Below are positions 51,374 to 58,832 of a stretch of 64,000 nucleotides of DNA, in pieces. This DNA comes from Bdellovibrio sp. (GTDB lineage: Bacteria > Bdellovibrionota > Bdellovibrionia > Bdellovibrionales > Bdellovibrionaceae), in assembly GCA_014378765.1 (NCBI GenBank), contig JACMNA010000133.1, positions 45,978 through 109,977 on the forward strand, given 5' to 3'. The position numbers and the translations under genes are program-made. Position 1 is the first letter of the stretch; the number at the start of each line of letters is the position of its first letter. The notes below the pieces were generated by a model that had not been told where the DNA came from, made no database searches, and was given only the letters and a program-made list of their open reading frames with translations.

Positions 51374-51841
51374 ATGGAAGCTAGCGCACAAGCTAAGCTC
51401 GATGCTAAACGTCCGTATGAGGTTGTTATCCTCATGCACCCGGACTCAACCGTTGAAGAGCAAAAAGAGCTTTTCAAAAAAAACAAAACAACAATTGCTA
51501 ACTTTAAAGGTTCAATTCACTCATTAGATACATGGGGAAAAAGAACATTGGTTACGCCAATTGGTAAGTTACGCAAAGCCGTGTACTTTCACTCTATTTT
51601 CGAAGCGGGCCCACAAGCCATCATGGAATTAGAGCGTACAATGCGCATTAACGACAAAGTATTACGCTTCATGCACACTAAGCTTGATGAGCGCGTACCC
51701 ATGTCAAAGCATTCAGACACCTTCAAAAAAGGATTAGCTGATTCTGCCGCACGTGAAAAAGAGCGCGAAGCAAAAGCTCAATTACGTCGTCAAGCAGCGA
51801 TGCAAGCTCGCTCTGAGCGTTATGACAAAGACGAAACGTAA
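51374..51841 (+). CDS. rpsF: 30S ribosomal protein S6
   Basis: S6 binds the 16S rRNA central domain with S18. The 155-residue protein has the core RPYEVVILMHPD, GSIHSLDTWGKRTLVTPIGK, AVYFHSIFEAGPQAIMELERTMRINDKVLRFMHTKL. A charged C-terminal tail follows (about 125-155). The start is at 51374 after AAAGGA. It is followed by a DUF2232 gene and rplI; the usual rpsR is absent. Confidence 0.96.
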   Translation: MEASAQAKLDAKRPYEVVILMHPDSTVEEQKELFKKNKTTIANFKGSIHSLDTWGKRTLVTPIGKLRKAVYFHSIFEAGPQAIMELERTMRINDKVLRFMHTKLDERVPMSKHSDTFKKGLADSAAREKEREAKAQLRRQAAMQARSERYDKDET

Positions 51842-51871
51842 TCTTTAAGTTATAAAGAGGAAACCAGATCA

Positions 51872-52774
51872 ATGAGTTTACTGACACAGAAAAATAATAA
51901 AAAAGTTTGGGCCTTGGGGCTGGCTAGTGTTGCCACTTCAATTCTTTTTTCTTTTTTAGGCGCGCCTTTTTTGCGAGCCTTTTCTGTATCGGCACGTTCA
52001 ACGGTTTTTTGGTTTGTCGGTATTGTCTTTGTTGCAAGCTTATATCTTTTGGGAACAGCAGAAAACCAACTTTCTCAGGCCGCCGTTTATGTAGGAGCTA
52101 TCTGGATGACTTTAGGTACCTACGCTGAACTGGAAAAACGAGGAATCAGTTGGAAGAAGACGGGAACCCTAGCTCTTTTGGCTGGAATTATTTTCGCCTG
52201 GATTGGTTATACTTTAGTATCAAAAAACCAATCAGTACCCAACACGACCCTGATTCAAATTGTTGAACCTATTCAACAATCGATCAAGCAGGCGTTTCCT
52301 GAAAGTAAAATCGATACAGCCATGCTGGTTGGTTATTTACCGGGAATGTTTGTGGCCAGTTTATTCGGAGCTTTAGCTTTGGGTTTTTTACTGGAATCAA
52401 GAGTTAGTAAGATGTTTCAAATTCAACGTGAAAAAGTGGCTACAGGCCTTCGGGGCCTAGAGTTTAGACTGCCCGATTTATTTATTTGGGTTTCGTTATT
52501 TGCTCTGCTTTTTGCCGTCATCGATTTCGACCAAAAATTGTTAAAAGTAGTTAGCATTAATCTTCTTATATTTGCGGGCGTGGCGTTTTTCTTTCAAGGA
52601 TTAGCCGTCGTCGAGTTCACGATGAGATTTTTACGCTTTGGACCCCTTGGCAGAGTAATGACATACGTTCTGATTTTATTTCAACTAGCACCGTTTATTG
52701 TTTTAGTAGGACTAGTTGATTACTGGGCTGACTTTAGAAGGCTCATGCGAAAAAAAGCAAAAGGACCGGCCTAG
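51872..52774 (+). CDS. DUF2232 (YybS-like) membrane protein
   Basis: The 300-residue protein has about eight membrane helices. Its final segment, LVGLVDYWADFRRLM, matches the GxxDYWxDFR end of the DUF2232/YybS family, members of which are often encoded between rpsF/rpsR and rplI. The function is unknown. AAGAGGAAA precedes the ATG. Confidence 0.82.
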   Translation: MSLLTQKNNKKVWALGLASVATSILFSFLGAPFLRAFSVSARSTVFWFVGIVFVASLYLLGTAENQLSQAAVYVGAIWMTLGTYAELEKRGISWKKTGTLALLAGIIFAWIGYTLVSKNQSVPNTTLIQIVEPIQQSIKQAFPESKIDTAMLVGYLPGMFVASLFGALALGFLLESRVSKMFQIQREKVATGLRGLEFRLPDLFIWVSLFALLFAVIDFDQKLLKVVSINLLIFAGVAFFFQGLAVVEFTMRFLRFGPLGRVMTYVLILFQLAPFIVLVGLVDYWADFRRLMRKKAKGPA

Positions 52775-52836
52775 TTTTTTAGTTAACGAGAGCTAAAAAG
52801 ACGAAGCCTTAAAATTTTTTAAAGCGAGGATGATTT

Positions 52837-53280
52837 ATGAAAGTAATTTTACAAAAAGACGTTAAAGACTTAGGAAAAGTCGGCGATCTAGTCAGTGTTT
52901 CTGAAGGTTTCGCGCGAAACTTACTGTTTCCACGCAAATTAGCTTTAGAAGCAACTGAAAGCCGCGAAAATGAATACAACCACTTAAAGCGCGTTGCCGA
53001 TTCAAAAAAGAAAAAAGCAATGGGCGAGCGCCAAGCGATGTTAGATAAAATTAAAGGTACAACGGTAAGCTTTAAATTAAACGCCGGCGAAAACGACAAG
53101 CTTTTCGGAACTGTTACAACCACGGATATCTCTAAAGGTTTAGAGAAATTAGGTTTCACAGTAGACCGTAAAGACATTCACTTGGAAGAGCCCATCAAGG
53201 TATTAGGCACTCACAAAGCGGTTATCCGTTACGGCGAAGGCGTTGAAGCTCCGATTCAAGTTGCAGTAGAACGCGCTTAG
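52837..53280 (+). CDS. rplI: 50S ribosomal protein L9
   Basis: L9 is a long two-domain protein of the large subunit. The 147-residue product has the N-terminal signature MKVILQKDVKDLGKVGDLVSV with GFARNLLFPRKLALEA, a connecting helix, and the C-terminal domain (KLFGTVTTTDISKGL, VLGTHKAVIRYG). It ends the rpsF operon and is followed by a strong terminator. Confidence 0.98.
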   Translation: MKVILQKDVKDLGKVGDLVSVSEGFARNLLFPRKLALEATESRENEYNHLKRVADSKKKKAMGERQAMLDKIKGTTVSFKLNAGENDKLFGTVTTTDISKGLEKLGFTVDRKDIHLEEPIKVLGTHKAVIRYGEGVEAPIQVAVERA

Positions 53281-53319
53281 TTTTTGTTTTTTAGATTTTT
53301 TTAGTTCTATGACTCGTAA

Positions 53320-53354
53320 AGAGGGCCTGGTTGAACACCAGGCCCTCTTTTTTT
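53320..53354 (+). terminator. intrinsic terminator of the rpsF-rplI operon
   Basis: An 11-bp GC-rich stem (AGAGGGCCTGG / CCAGGCCCTCT) with a 7-base loop is followed by eight T residues beginning in the stem end. It lies 40 bases after the rplI stop. Confidence 0.96.
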
Positions 53355-53522
53355 GTAAATCGCTAACGTATTATTTTGCGACACTAAAAAACTAGCCGTA
53401 AAAAGTTACGTGTCAGGCTCAGAATAATTTTAAAAACTCATTGCAGGTTTATTTCTCTAAAAAGTTGGTGTGAGTTTAGCTTGTTATCAAGTAAGCGCAT
53501 TAACCAACAAAAGGACCACCCA

Positions 53523-53936
53523 ATGAAACAAATATTTTTGGCCATCTTCACGCTAGTTTCTCTCAATTTGAGTCACGCCCAAACCTTACCGGCAGACCTT
53601 AAAGAAACAATGAAGGCCATCGGGGCTGACATGAAAAAACTGATGGCACAAAGTAGTAATGCGGCGGCGAATGCTGATTCAGCAACGATCTCTCAAGATT
53701 TAGTGCGCTTAGCCACTCATGCAAAACAATTTTTACCAGACACTATTAAAAGCTTATCGGGCGACAAACGAGGCGCGGCCGAAACTGACTATCGTCAGCA
53801 GTTGAGCCAAGTCGTTCAAATGGGATCAGATCTAAATCTTGCATTCAGCTCAAATGACAACGGAAAAGCCGCAATGATTTTAAAACAATTAAATCAGTCT
53901 AAACGCGAAGGGCACTCAGCGTATAAAGAAAATTAG
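53523..53936 (+). CDS. periplasmic cytochrome b562-like protein
   Basis: The 137-residue product has a signal peptide (about 1-19) and a four-helix-bundle mature domain. Residues correspond to cytochrome b562: LKETMKAIGADMKKL near the mature start with candidate axial Met30, and QLNQSKREGHSAYKEN at the end with candidate axial His131, matching the RxxxxH..Y end of CybC. If correct, it binds one non-covalent b heme. The ligands are inferred by position. Start after AAAGGA. Confidence 0.66.
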   Translation: MKQIFLAIFTLVSLNLSHAQTLPADLKETMKAIGADMKKLMAQSSNAAANADSATISQDLVRLATHAKQFLPDTIKSLSGDKRGAAETDYRQQLSQVVQMGSDLNLAFSSNDNGKAAMILKQLNQSKREGHSAYKEN

Positions 53937-54000
53937 TACCTGTTAATTAGCATTTCAGAAAAGCGCAAGAATTTTGAGTCGAGCATAAGTGGTCTGTAGA

Positions 54001-54030
54001 TTGACATCTAAGACAAATCCGACCTATTAA
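54001..54030 (+). promoter_or_regulatory. probable sigma70-type promoter
   Basis: A perfect -35 box TTGACA (54001-54006) and a TATTAA -10 box (54025-54030) are 18 bases apart, 37 bases before the start of the thioredoxin gene. The -10 box lies inside the left arm of a perfect inverted repeat. Confidence 0.65.
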
Positions 54031-54052
54031 TTAATCGACTGATTAATTAATA
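54025..54052. promoter_or_regulatory. 12-bp perfect inverted repeat over the promoter (candidate operator)
   Basis: TATTAATTAATC and GATTAATTAATA are perfect reverse complements separated by GACT. The dyad covers the -10 box and initiation region and ends just before the ribosome site (CGAGGGA) of the thioredoxin-TPR gene. Either a homodimeric repressor site or an AT-rich 5' RNA stem is possible. Confidence 0.7.
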
Positions 54053-54066
54053 ACGAGGGAAATAAA

Positions 54067-55698
54067 ATGAAAATCTTTGCGCTAATTCTTGTTAATTTTT
54101 TTGCGTTTAACGCTTTCGCCCGGGTCACCGATAACAAAACAAAAATAGAAATGAAAGCGTCAGAATTAATTATCACAACTATGGAAGGCTTCCATCTTAA
54201 CGCGGAAGCACCAGCAAGTATTAACTTTGATGGCAATACGGCCAAAGAAAAGCCGGCCACAAAAACTGAAAAATTATTTATTTTTAAAACGCCGTCTAAT
54301 GCAAAAGTAGCGCGCTTGGCTTTTTACGTTTGCGATAATAAAAAAACGGTTTGTGAACAGCACCGAACTGAGTTTGATTTAAAAACTTCGCAAGCCAAGC
54401 AAAGCACCGCGCGCGCCGAGACCTGGGCCCCGGCCAAAGCGGTCAATCTGATAAGCGAAAATGGTAAACCAACGCTTTTGGTTTTTTCGGCACCGTGGTG
54501 CCCTGCCTGCATTCGCATGCAAACTGAAATTTATCATCAGCCCGCAGTCGAAAAACAAATTAAACAAATTAATTTTTTAAAAGTAAACAGCGACCTGGTT
54601 GAAAATTATGATTTATCTGAAAAATTTCACGTGAAGGCCATTCCAACTTTGATCTTGCTTAACGCCCAAGGCGAAGAAGTTTTCCGTTGGCTTGATTTTC
54701 AGCCTGCGAACACATTTGCTAAAAGCCTTGCTTCGGAGGCGGCAAAAGCGAAAGAGTCTGAATCATTACTTAAATTGGCGCAGCAAGGTGATTTAAACGC
54801 GGCTTCGAAACTAGGAATGCGCGAATATAATTCTTTGAATTGTGTTGCCGCCACTAAGTGGTTGGCGCTATCTACCAAGCCCGAAGATCAAAAATATAAA
54901 TTAGCGGCAGAGGTCAGCTGCGCCGAAGATAAGGCCGATGAAGATCCAAAGTTTAAGGGTGATTATCTTAGGACGCTAGAAAAATCAATCTTACTAACCT
55001 CTTCGCAATGGGATCAAATTCGTTGGTTCGTAAAATGGATCGAAAAGCAAAAAGAAGACGGCCCATTAACCACCGACATCAAAGCGAAAGCCCTCGATAT
55101 AAAAAATACGATCGAGCGACTTTTGAAAGACGCTAAGAATGCCAAAAAGATTTTTTTAGATAGCACCTACGGTGAAGCTGGCGATTTCGAAAAAGAAGAA
55201 ATGCTAAACACGCTGGCCACAATTGATGATGTGCTTGATCAGCCCGAACAAAAATCGCAGACGCAGAAACGCAGCATTGAATTAATTAACAAGCGAAAGT
55301 TCACCGTTGAACGCCCCGGCCACATGTTGTTGGGCCTAGCTTATTTGCGCGAAGCCGGCGAAAAAGAAAATGTTACCAAAATGTATCAAGCGTTAATTAA
55401 AAAATTTCCTGACACTTATGTATACTATGAAAAGTACGCACGTTTCGCGTTAAAGAATAAAAAGTATGATAATGCGCTAGCATTGGCTGAAAACGCGATT
55501 CAACGAAACGAAGGCAATGCGCCGCAACTCTATTTACTAAAAACTAAAATTTTAAATGAAATGAAAAATTCTGAAAAAGCATTAGCTACCGTCGAAGAAG
55601 CGTTACAGCTACAAGATATAGATCACGCTCGTTTTAAGAAAACGCGAACCCAATTAATAGCTTTAAAAGATGAACTAAGTAAACCGGTGAAAAAGTAA
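54067..55698 (+). CDS. periplasmic thioredoxin-fold protein with TPR tail
   Basis: The 543-residue protein has a signal peptide (about 1-18). A beta-rich N-domain (about 25-105) is somewhat like the DsbD alpha domain. The thioredoxin domain (about 120-230) has active site WCPAC (Cys145, Cys148) and cis-proline motif VKAIPTLILL. The C-terminal helical part (about 240-540) contains TPR-like repeats (LLGLAYLREAGEKEN, YARFALKNKKYDNALALAENAIQ). Probably a thiol-disulfide protein for exported clients. CPAC is unusual compared with CGPC. It converges on the 55710 gene with an 11-base gap. Confidence 0.85.
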   Translation: MKIFALILVNFFAFNAFARVTDNKTKIEMKASELIITTMEGFHLNAEAPASINFDGNTAKEKPATKTEKLFIFKTPSNAKVARLAFYVCDNKKTVCEQHRTEFDLKTSQAKQSTARAETWAPAKAVNLISENGKPTLLVFSAPWCPACIRMQTEIYHQPAVEKQIKQINFLKVNSDLVENYDLSEKFHVKAIPTLILLNAQGEEVFRWLDFQPANTFAKSLASEAAKAKESESLLKLAQQGDLNAASKLGMREYNSLNCVAATKWLALSTKPEDQKYKLAAEVSCAEDKADEDPKFKGDYLRTLEKSILLTSSQWDQIRWFVKWIEKQKEDGPLTTDIKAKALDIKNTIERLLKDAKNAKKIFLDSTYGEAGDFEKEEMLNTLATIDDVLDQPEQKSQTQKRSIELINKRKFTVERPGHMLLGLAYLREAGEKENVTKMYQALIKKFPDTYVYYEKYARFALKNKKYDNALALAENAIQRNEGNAPQLYLLKTKILNEMKNSEKALATVEEALQLQDIDHARFKKTRTQLIALKDELSKPVKK

Positions 55699-55709
55699 TC
55701 GGCGACCGA

Positions 55710-55901
55710 CTACTGGCTTTTCTCGGGGCTGATGCCGTAGAAAACTTCGTCTAAGTAAATTAATAAGCACTGGCGTAAATCATCGACGGTCATGTCTTTC
55801 GGATCCACTTCTAGCGCGCGAATTGCGGCGAACAGTTCAGTTTCAATTGTTTCCACGTCAATCTTTGCGTGTGTTGCAAACTGCTTTAATACTCGTCCCA
55901 T
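55710..55901 (-). CDS. small acidic hypothetical protein
   Basis: The 63-residue product has a good ribosome site (GGAGGCGAGC) and an ordered, helical-looking sequence (VETIETELFAAIRALEVDPKDMTVDDLRQCLLIYLDEV). No motif identified. It lies between the thioredoxin gene (convergent) and dnaB (same strand, upstream). Small size limits certainty, but coding-like composition supports it. Confidence 0.6.
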   Translation of the reverse strand: MGRVLKQFATHAKIDVETIETELFAAIRALEVDPKDMTVDDLRQCLLIYLDEVFYGISPEKSQ

Positions 55902-56084
55902 GCTCGCCTCCGTGCTTGCTGGATGACTCTAAAATCAATCTTTCCCTCATCCTTGGGGAAGGCAATCAACTCTAACTTCAGACAATTTCATCAAAACAAA
56001 AGGTTAACGGGCGTACAATTAGAATAAGAATTTCCAATGCAATATTGGCAGATTGTCTAGTTTTGTATGGACCGGGTTGTATAA

Positions 56085-56111
56085 GGGCGAAATAGTATTA
56101 ACTATTCGCCC
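56085..56111 (-). terminator. hairpin over the dnaB stop codon
   Basis: On the minus strand GGGCGAATAGT pairs with ACTATTTCGCCC (one bulged A), with loop TAAT that carries the dnaB stop codon. The downstream bases (TTATACAA) are only weakly U-rich. It may protect the mRNA 3' end or act as a weak terminator. Confidence 0.5.
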
Positions 56112-57516
56112 CAGGGGCGAAGTTTCTAGGTTTCCCAAAACCCCCGCCCGGCATGGGTGGAGGCGCCTGTGGAGGCGGAAGTGGAGAAACCACTTCGTTG
56201 TCGGCATTTTTAAATAAGTTGAATTTCGCGTCGAAGCGAAGTTTTATCGTTCCCGTTGGTCCATTTCTTTGTTTACCAATAATGACTTCGGCGCCCCCAG
56301 CTTTTTCGGGGTCGTCTTTATCGTAGTAATCATCACGGTAAAGCATCATGATCACGTCGGCATCTTGCTCGATCGAACCTGATTCACGAAGATCTGATAA
56401 CATCGGTCGTCGGTCAGAGCGGCCTTCCACCCCACGGTTTAACTGCGCTAGCGCAATAACCGGAATCTGCATTTCTTTGGCGATCGCCTTTAGGCTTTTT
56501 GAAATTTCAGAGACCGCACGCTCGCGAGACTCTACTTTTTGCTTTAAATCCATCAATTGAAGGTAGTCGATCATAATACAATCTAGGCCGTGCGTGGCCT
56601 TCAGCCGTCTACAGCGCGCACGAATCTCGAAGGGCGATATACCAGAGGTGTCATCAATAAATAATGGTGCCTCGCTGATTGCGCCGGCGGCTTGAATTAG
56701 TTTTGGCCACGATGCATCTTGAATGCGACCATTCCGAATTTCTGTCATCGAAATTTTAGCCTCAGCAGCTAAAAGCCTCATCATCACGGCTTCTTTACCC
56801 ATCTCGACAGAAAAGTAGGCAACTGTCTTTTTTGCTCGTAACGCCATATGAGTGGCTAAATTAAGACTGAAAGCGGTTTTACCCATCGACGGACGAGCAG
56901 CAATAATAATTAATTCGCCGGCACTTAGGCCCGATGTCATACGATCTAATTCAGTGAACCCAGTTGGCACACCTGTTACGTCAGCCTTGCGCTTGTAAAG
57001 ATCCTCGATTTTTTCAATCGAGGATTTAACAATGTCCATTGAGCCAATTAGGCCCGAAGTTGATTTCTGATCTCCGACTTTTAAAATTTCGCTTTCCGCG
57101 AAATCGATCAGGGCCTCTGCGTCTTGAAACTCAGAGCCATAAGCTTTTTCAATCAGTCCCGTCGAAGTGTTGATTAAACGACGAAGTAAAGATTTTTCGT
57201 GAATGATCTTAGCATGCGAATCAATGTTGGCGGCCGAAACCACCTTATCAAGTAAAGAAAGTAAATATTCAGGGCCACCAATAACATCAAGCTCGTTTTT
57301 GGTTTGCAGTGAATTTGTGACCGTCACCAAATCGATTGGCTCAGCCTTTTGATGAAGTTCAGCAATTGTTCTAAATATAATTTGATGTGAAGGCTTATAA
57401 AAATCGTTAGCCGTGATCAAGTCAGCGACTTGGTCGAACGCTTCACGCTCTAGCATGAGTCCGCCTAATACGGAAAACTCAGCCTCAAGATTTTGAGGTG
57501 GAAGTTTTTGGCTCAT
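56098..57516 (-). CDS. dnaB: replicative DNA helicase DnaB
   Basis: DnaB is the hexameric fork helicase. The 472-residue protein has the N-terminal DnaB domain (LPPQNLEAEFSVLGGLM onward, about 1-105) and a RecA-like core with Walker A ARPSMGKT (207-214). It also has CIMIDYLQLM, the arginine-finger region, and LRESGSIEQDADVIMMLYR. A Pro/Gly-rich tail (about 442-472, LPPPQAPPPMPGGG) extends beyond the usual end. Its 3' end forms a hairpin overlapping the stop codon. Confidence 0.97.
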   Translation of the reverse strand: MSQKLPPQNLEAEFSVLGGLMLEREAFDQVADLITANDFYKPSHQIIFRTIAELHQKAEPIDLVTVTNSLQTKNELDVIGGPEYLLSLLDKVVSAANIDSHAKIIHEKSLLRRLINTSTGLIEKAYGSEFQDAEALIDFAESEILKVGDQKSTSGLIGSMDIVKSSIEKIEDLYKRKADVTGVPTGFTELDRMTSGLSAGELIIIAARPSMGKTAFSLNLATHMALRAKKTVAYFSVEMGKEAVMMRLLAAEAKISMTEIRNGRIQDASWPKLIQAAGAISEAPLFIDDTSGISPFEIRARCRRLKATHGLDCIMIDYLQLMDLKQKVESRERAVSEISKSLKAIAKEMQIPVIALAQLNRGVEGRSDRRPMLSDLRESGSIEQDADVIMMLYRDDYYDKDDPEKAGGAEVIIGKQRNGPTGTIKLRFDAKFNLFKNADNEVVSPLPPPQAPPPMPGGGFGKPRNFAPGANS

Positions 57517-57587
57517 CTATGACGATCCCCTCGGTAAAGATGATAAACAAATGAATAACTGAAAATGAGAATAAAGTAGATTTTAAA

Positions 57588-57616
57588 AATAAAAAAGGGG
57601 TTTTTAGAACCCCTTT
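57588..57616 (-). terminator. intrinsic terminator after fis
   Basis: On the minus strand AAAGGGGTT and AACCCCTTT form a 9-bp perfect stem with a 5-base loop, followed by a T-rich run (TTTTTTATTTTT). It lies 24 bases after the fis stop. Confidence 0.93.
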
Positions 57617-57639
57617 CTTTTTCAAATTACGGCTATAAA

Positions 57640-57990
57640 CTACTGAGTTAAAGTAGTCGTCGGCGCAACCATTGCGTCAGAAGCTAATGCCTGAGCGCCT
57701 TTTTTAGGTTTCAATTTGTAGTTGTCGATTTTCTTCTTAAGAGTGTTACGGTTGATACCTAACATTAATGCGGTCTTAACTTGGTTACCGTTATAAGCTT
57801 TAAGAGCTAGTTCAATTAGAGGGCGCTCTACTTGTTCTAAAACGATGTTATAAAGACCGTTTAATTCAACTTGAGCTTCTTTTTGCTGTTGGAACAGAAC
57901 TTCAAGTTTGCTCTTTACTAATTTTTCAAGGCTTACTTGCTGTAGGTTAGCTACAAAAAGATTTTCAGAGTTGTTCAGGTTTGGTGTCAT
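57640..57990 (-). CDS. fis: Fis-family DNA-binding protein
   Basis: The 116-residue protein resembles Fis: [16 protein letters not shown] followed by the C-terminal helix-turn-helix [26 protein letters not shown] (69-92), the Fis HTH signature. A short Ala/Thr tail (about 98-116) follows. Fis-type proteins bend DNA and tune global transcription. A strong terminator follows it on the minus strand. Confidence 0.9.
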   Translation of the reverse strand: MTPNLNNSENLFVANLQQVSLEKLVKSKLEVLFQQQKEAQVELNGLYNIVLEQVERPLIELALKAYNGNQVKTALMLGINRNTLKKKIDNYKLKPKKGAQALASDAMVAPTTTLTQ

Positions 57991-58019
57991 GTGTATCCCT
58001 CTCGTACGTTGGTTAAAAC

Positions 58020-58039
58020 AGACGTGTTATTTAACGTCT
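58020..58039 (-). promoter_or_regulatory. hairpin between queE and fis
   Basis: On the minus strand AGACGT and ACGTCT form a 6-bp perfect stem with an 8-base loop, then GTTTTAA. It could be a weak terminator for queE or an operator upstream of fis. The U-run is too short for a confident terminator call. Confidence 0.35.
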
Positions 58040-58067
58040 ATTATATGTTTTTAATCTTATGCGGAAT

Positions 58068-58706
58068 TTAAACTCCGCGGGCAGTGGGTAACCAAATATA
58101 CTTATGTAGCTGCAAATGCAACCTTGCTTTTGATTTTTTATGCAAAATAGTTTCTGCCAGCCAGCGTTCAGACACTTGGCCGTGTGATGGGCTGTATAAA
58201 ACTGTAAATTTTCTTAATAAATCATGTTGACGACAAAAATTTTCTGACCAGTCGAAGTCTTTTTCGGAACTAATCACAAATTTAAATTCGGTGTTTTCAC
58301 TCGAGAAATCGATATTTTTATCTAGAAAGCTATTTTCGGCTCCACTATCTGGAGTTTTAACGTCAAGAATTATTTTAACGCGTGGGTCGACGTGTTCAAT
58401 TGATTTAGAGCCACTGGTTTCAAGAGAAACTTTGTAGCCGAGCTCACACAGAATGTTGATAAGTTTGTGGATTTCTTTTTGAAGTAATGGCTCACCGCCC
58501 GTAATACAAATATACTCGGCGCCGTATTCCTTGACTGACTGTAAAATTTTTTCAATGGACCAAAACTCACCCTCGTCGTACGAATATTTTGTATCACAGT
58601 AAGTACAACGTAAATTGCACCCCGTGGTACGAATAAACACGGTCGAGTTGCCGGCGTAGGAGCTTTCTCCTTGAATTGAGTGAAAGATTTCATTGATTTT
58701 AATCAT
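58068..58706 (-). CDS. queE: 7-carboxy-7-deazaguanine synthase QueE
   Basis: QueE is the radical-SAM enzyme making the 7-deazaguanine core of queuosine. The 212-residue protein starts IKINEIFHSIQGESSYAGNS. It has the CxxxCxxC cluster motif CNLRCTYC (Cys30, 34, 37), the GGEPLLQ motif, and LHKYIWLPTARGV near the end. It diverges from ftsK; no other queuosine gene lies in the window. Confidence 0.95.
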   Translation of the reverse strand: MIKINEIFHSIQGESSYAGNSTVFIRTTGCNLRCTYCDTKYSYDEGEFWSIEKILQSVKEYGAEYICITGGEPLLQKEIHKLINILCELGYKVSLETSGSKSIEHVDPRVKIILDVKTPDSGAENSFLDKNIDFSSENTEFKFVISSEKDFDWSENFCRQHDLLRKFTVLYSPSHGQVSERWLAETILHKKSKARLHLQLHKYIWLPTARGV

Positions 58707-58832
58707 GAGAAGTCCGACTAAGTGCCACCCATCAAGACCATTGTCAAGAATAGGCCTTCAGGCTTGTAATCTAGACGTGACCTGGACGCTAGGGATTTTG
58801 CACAACGGCATAAGCCCTATTAAATTAAAGAG

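Noticed and set aside
54625..54635. TTTCACGTGAA, resembling the parS core
   Set aside because: Flanking bases do not extend the palindrome to 16 bp and it lies in the thioredoxin coding region far from parAB; probably chance.
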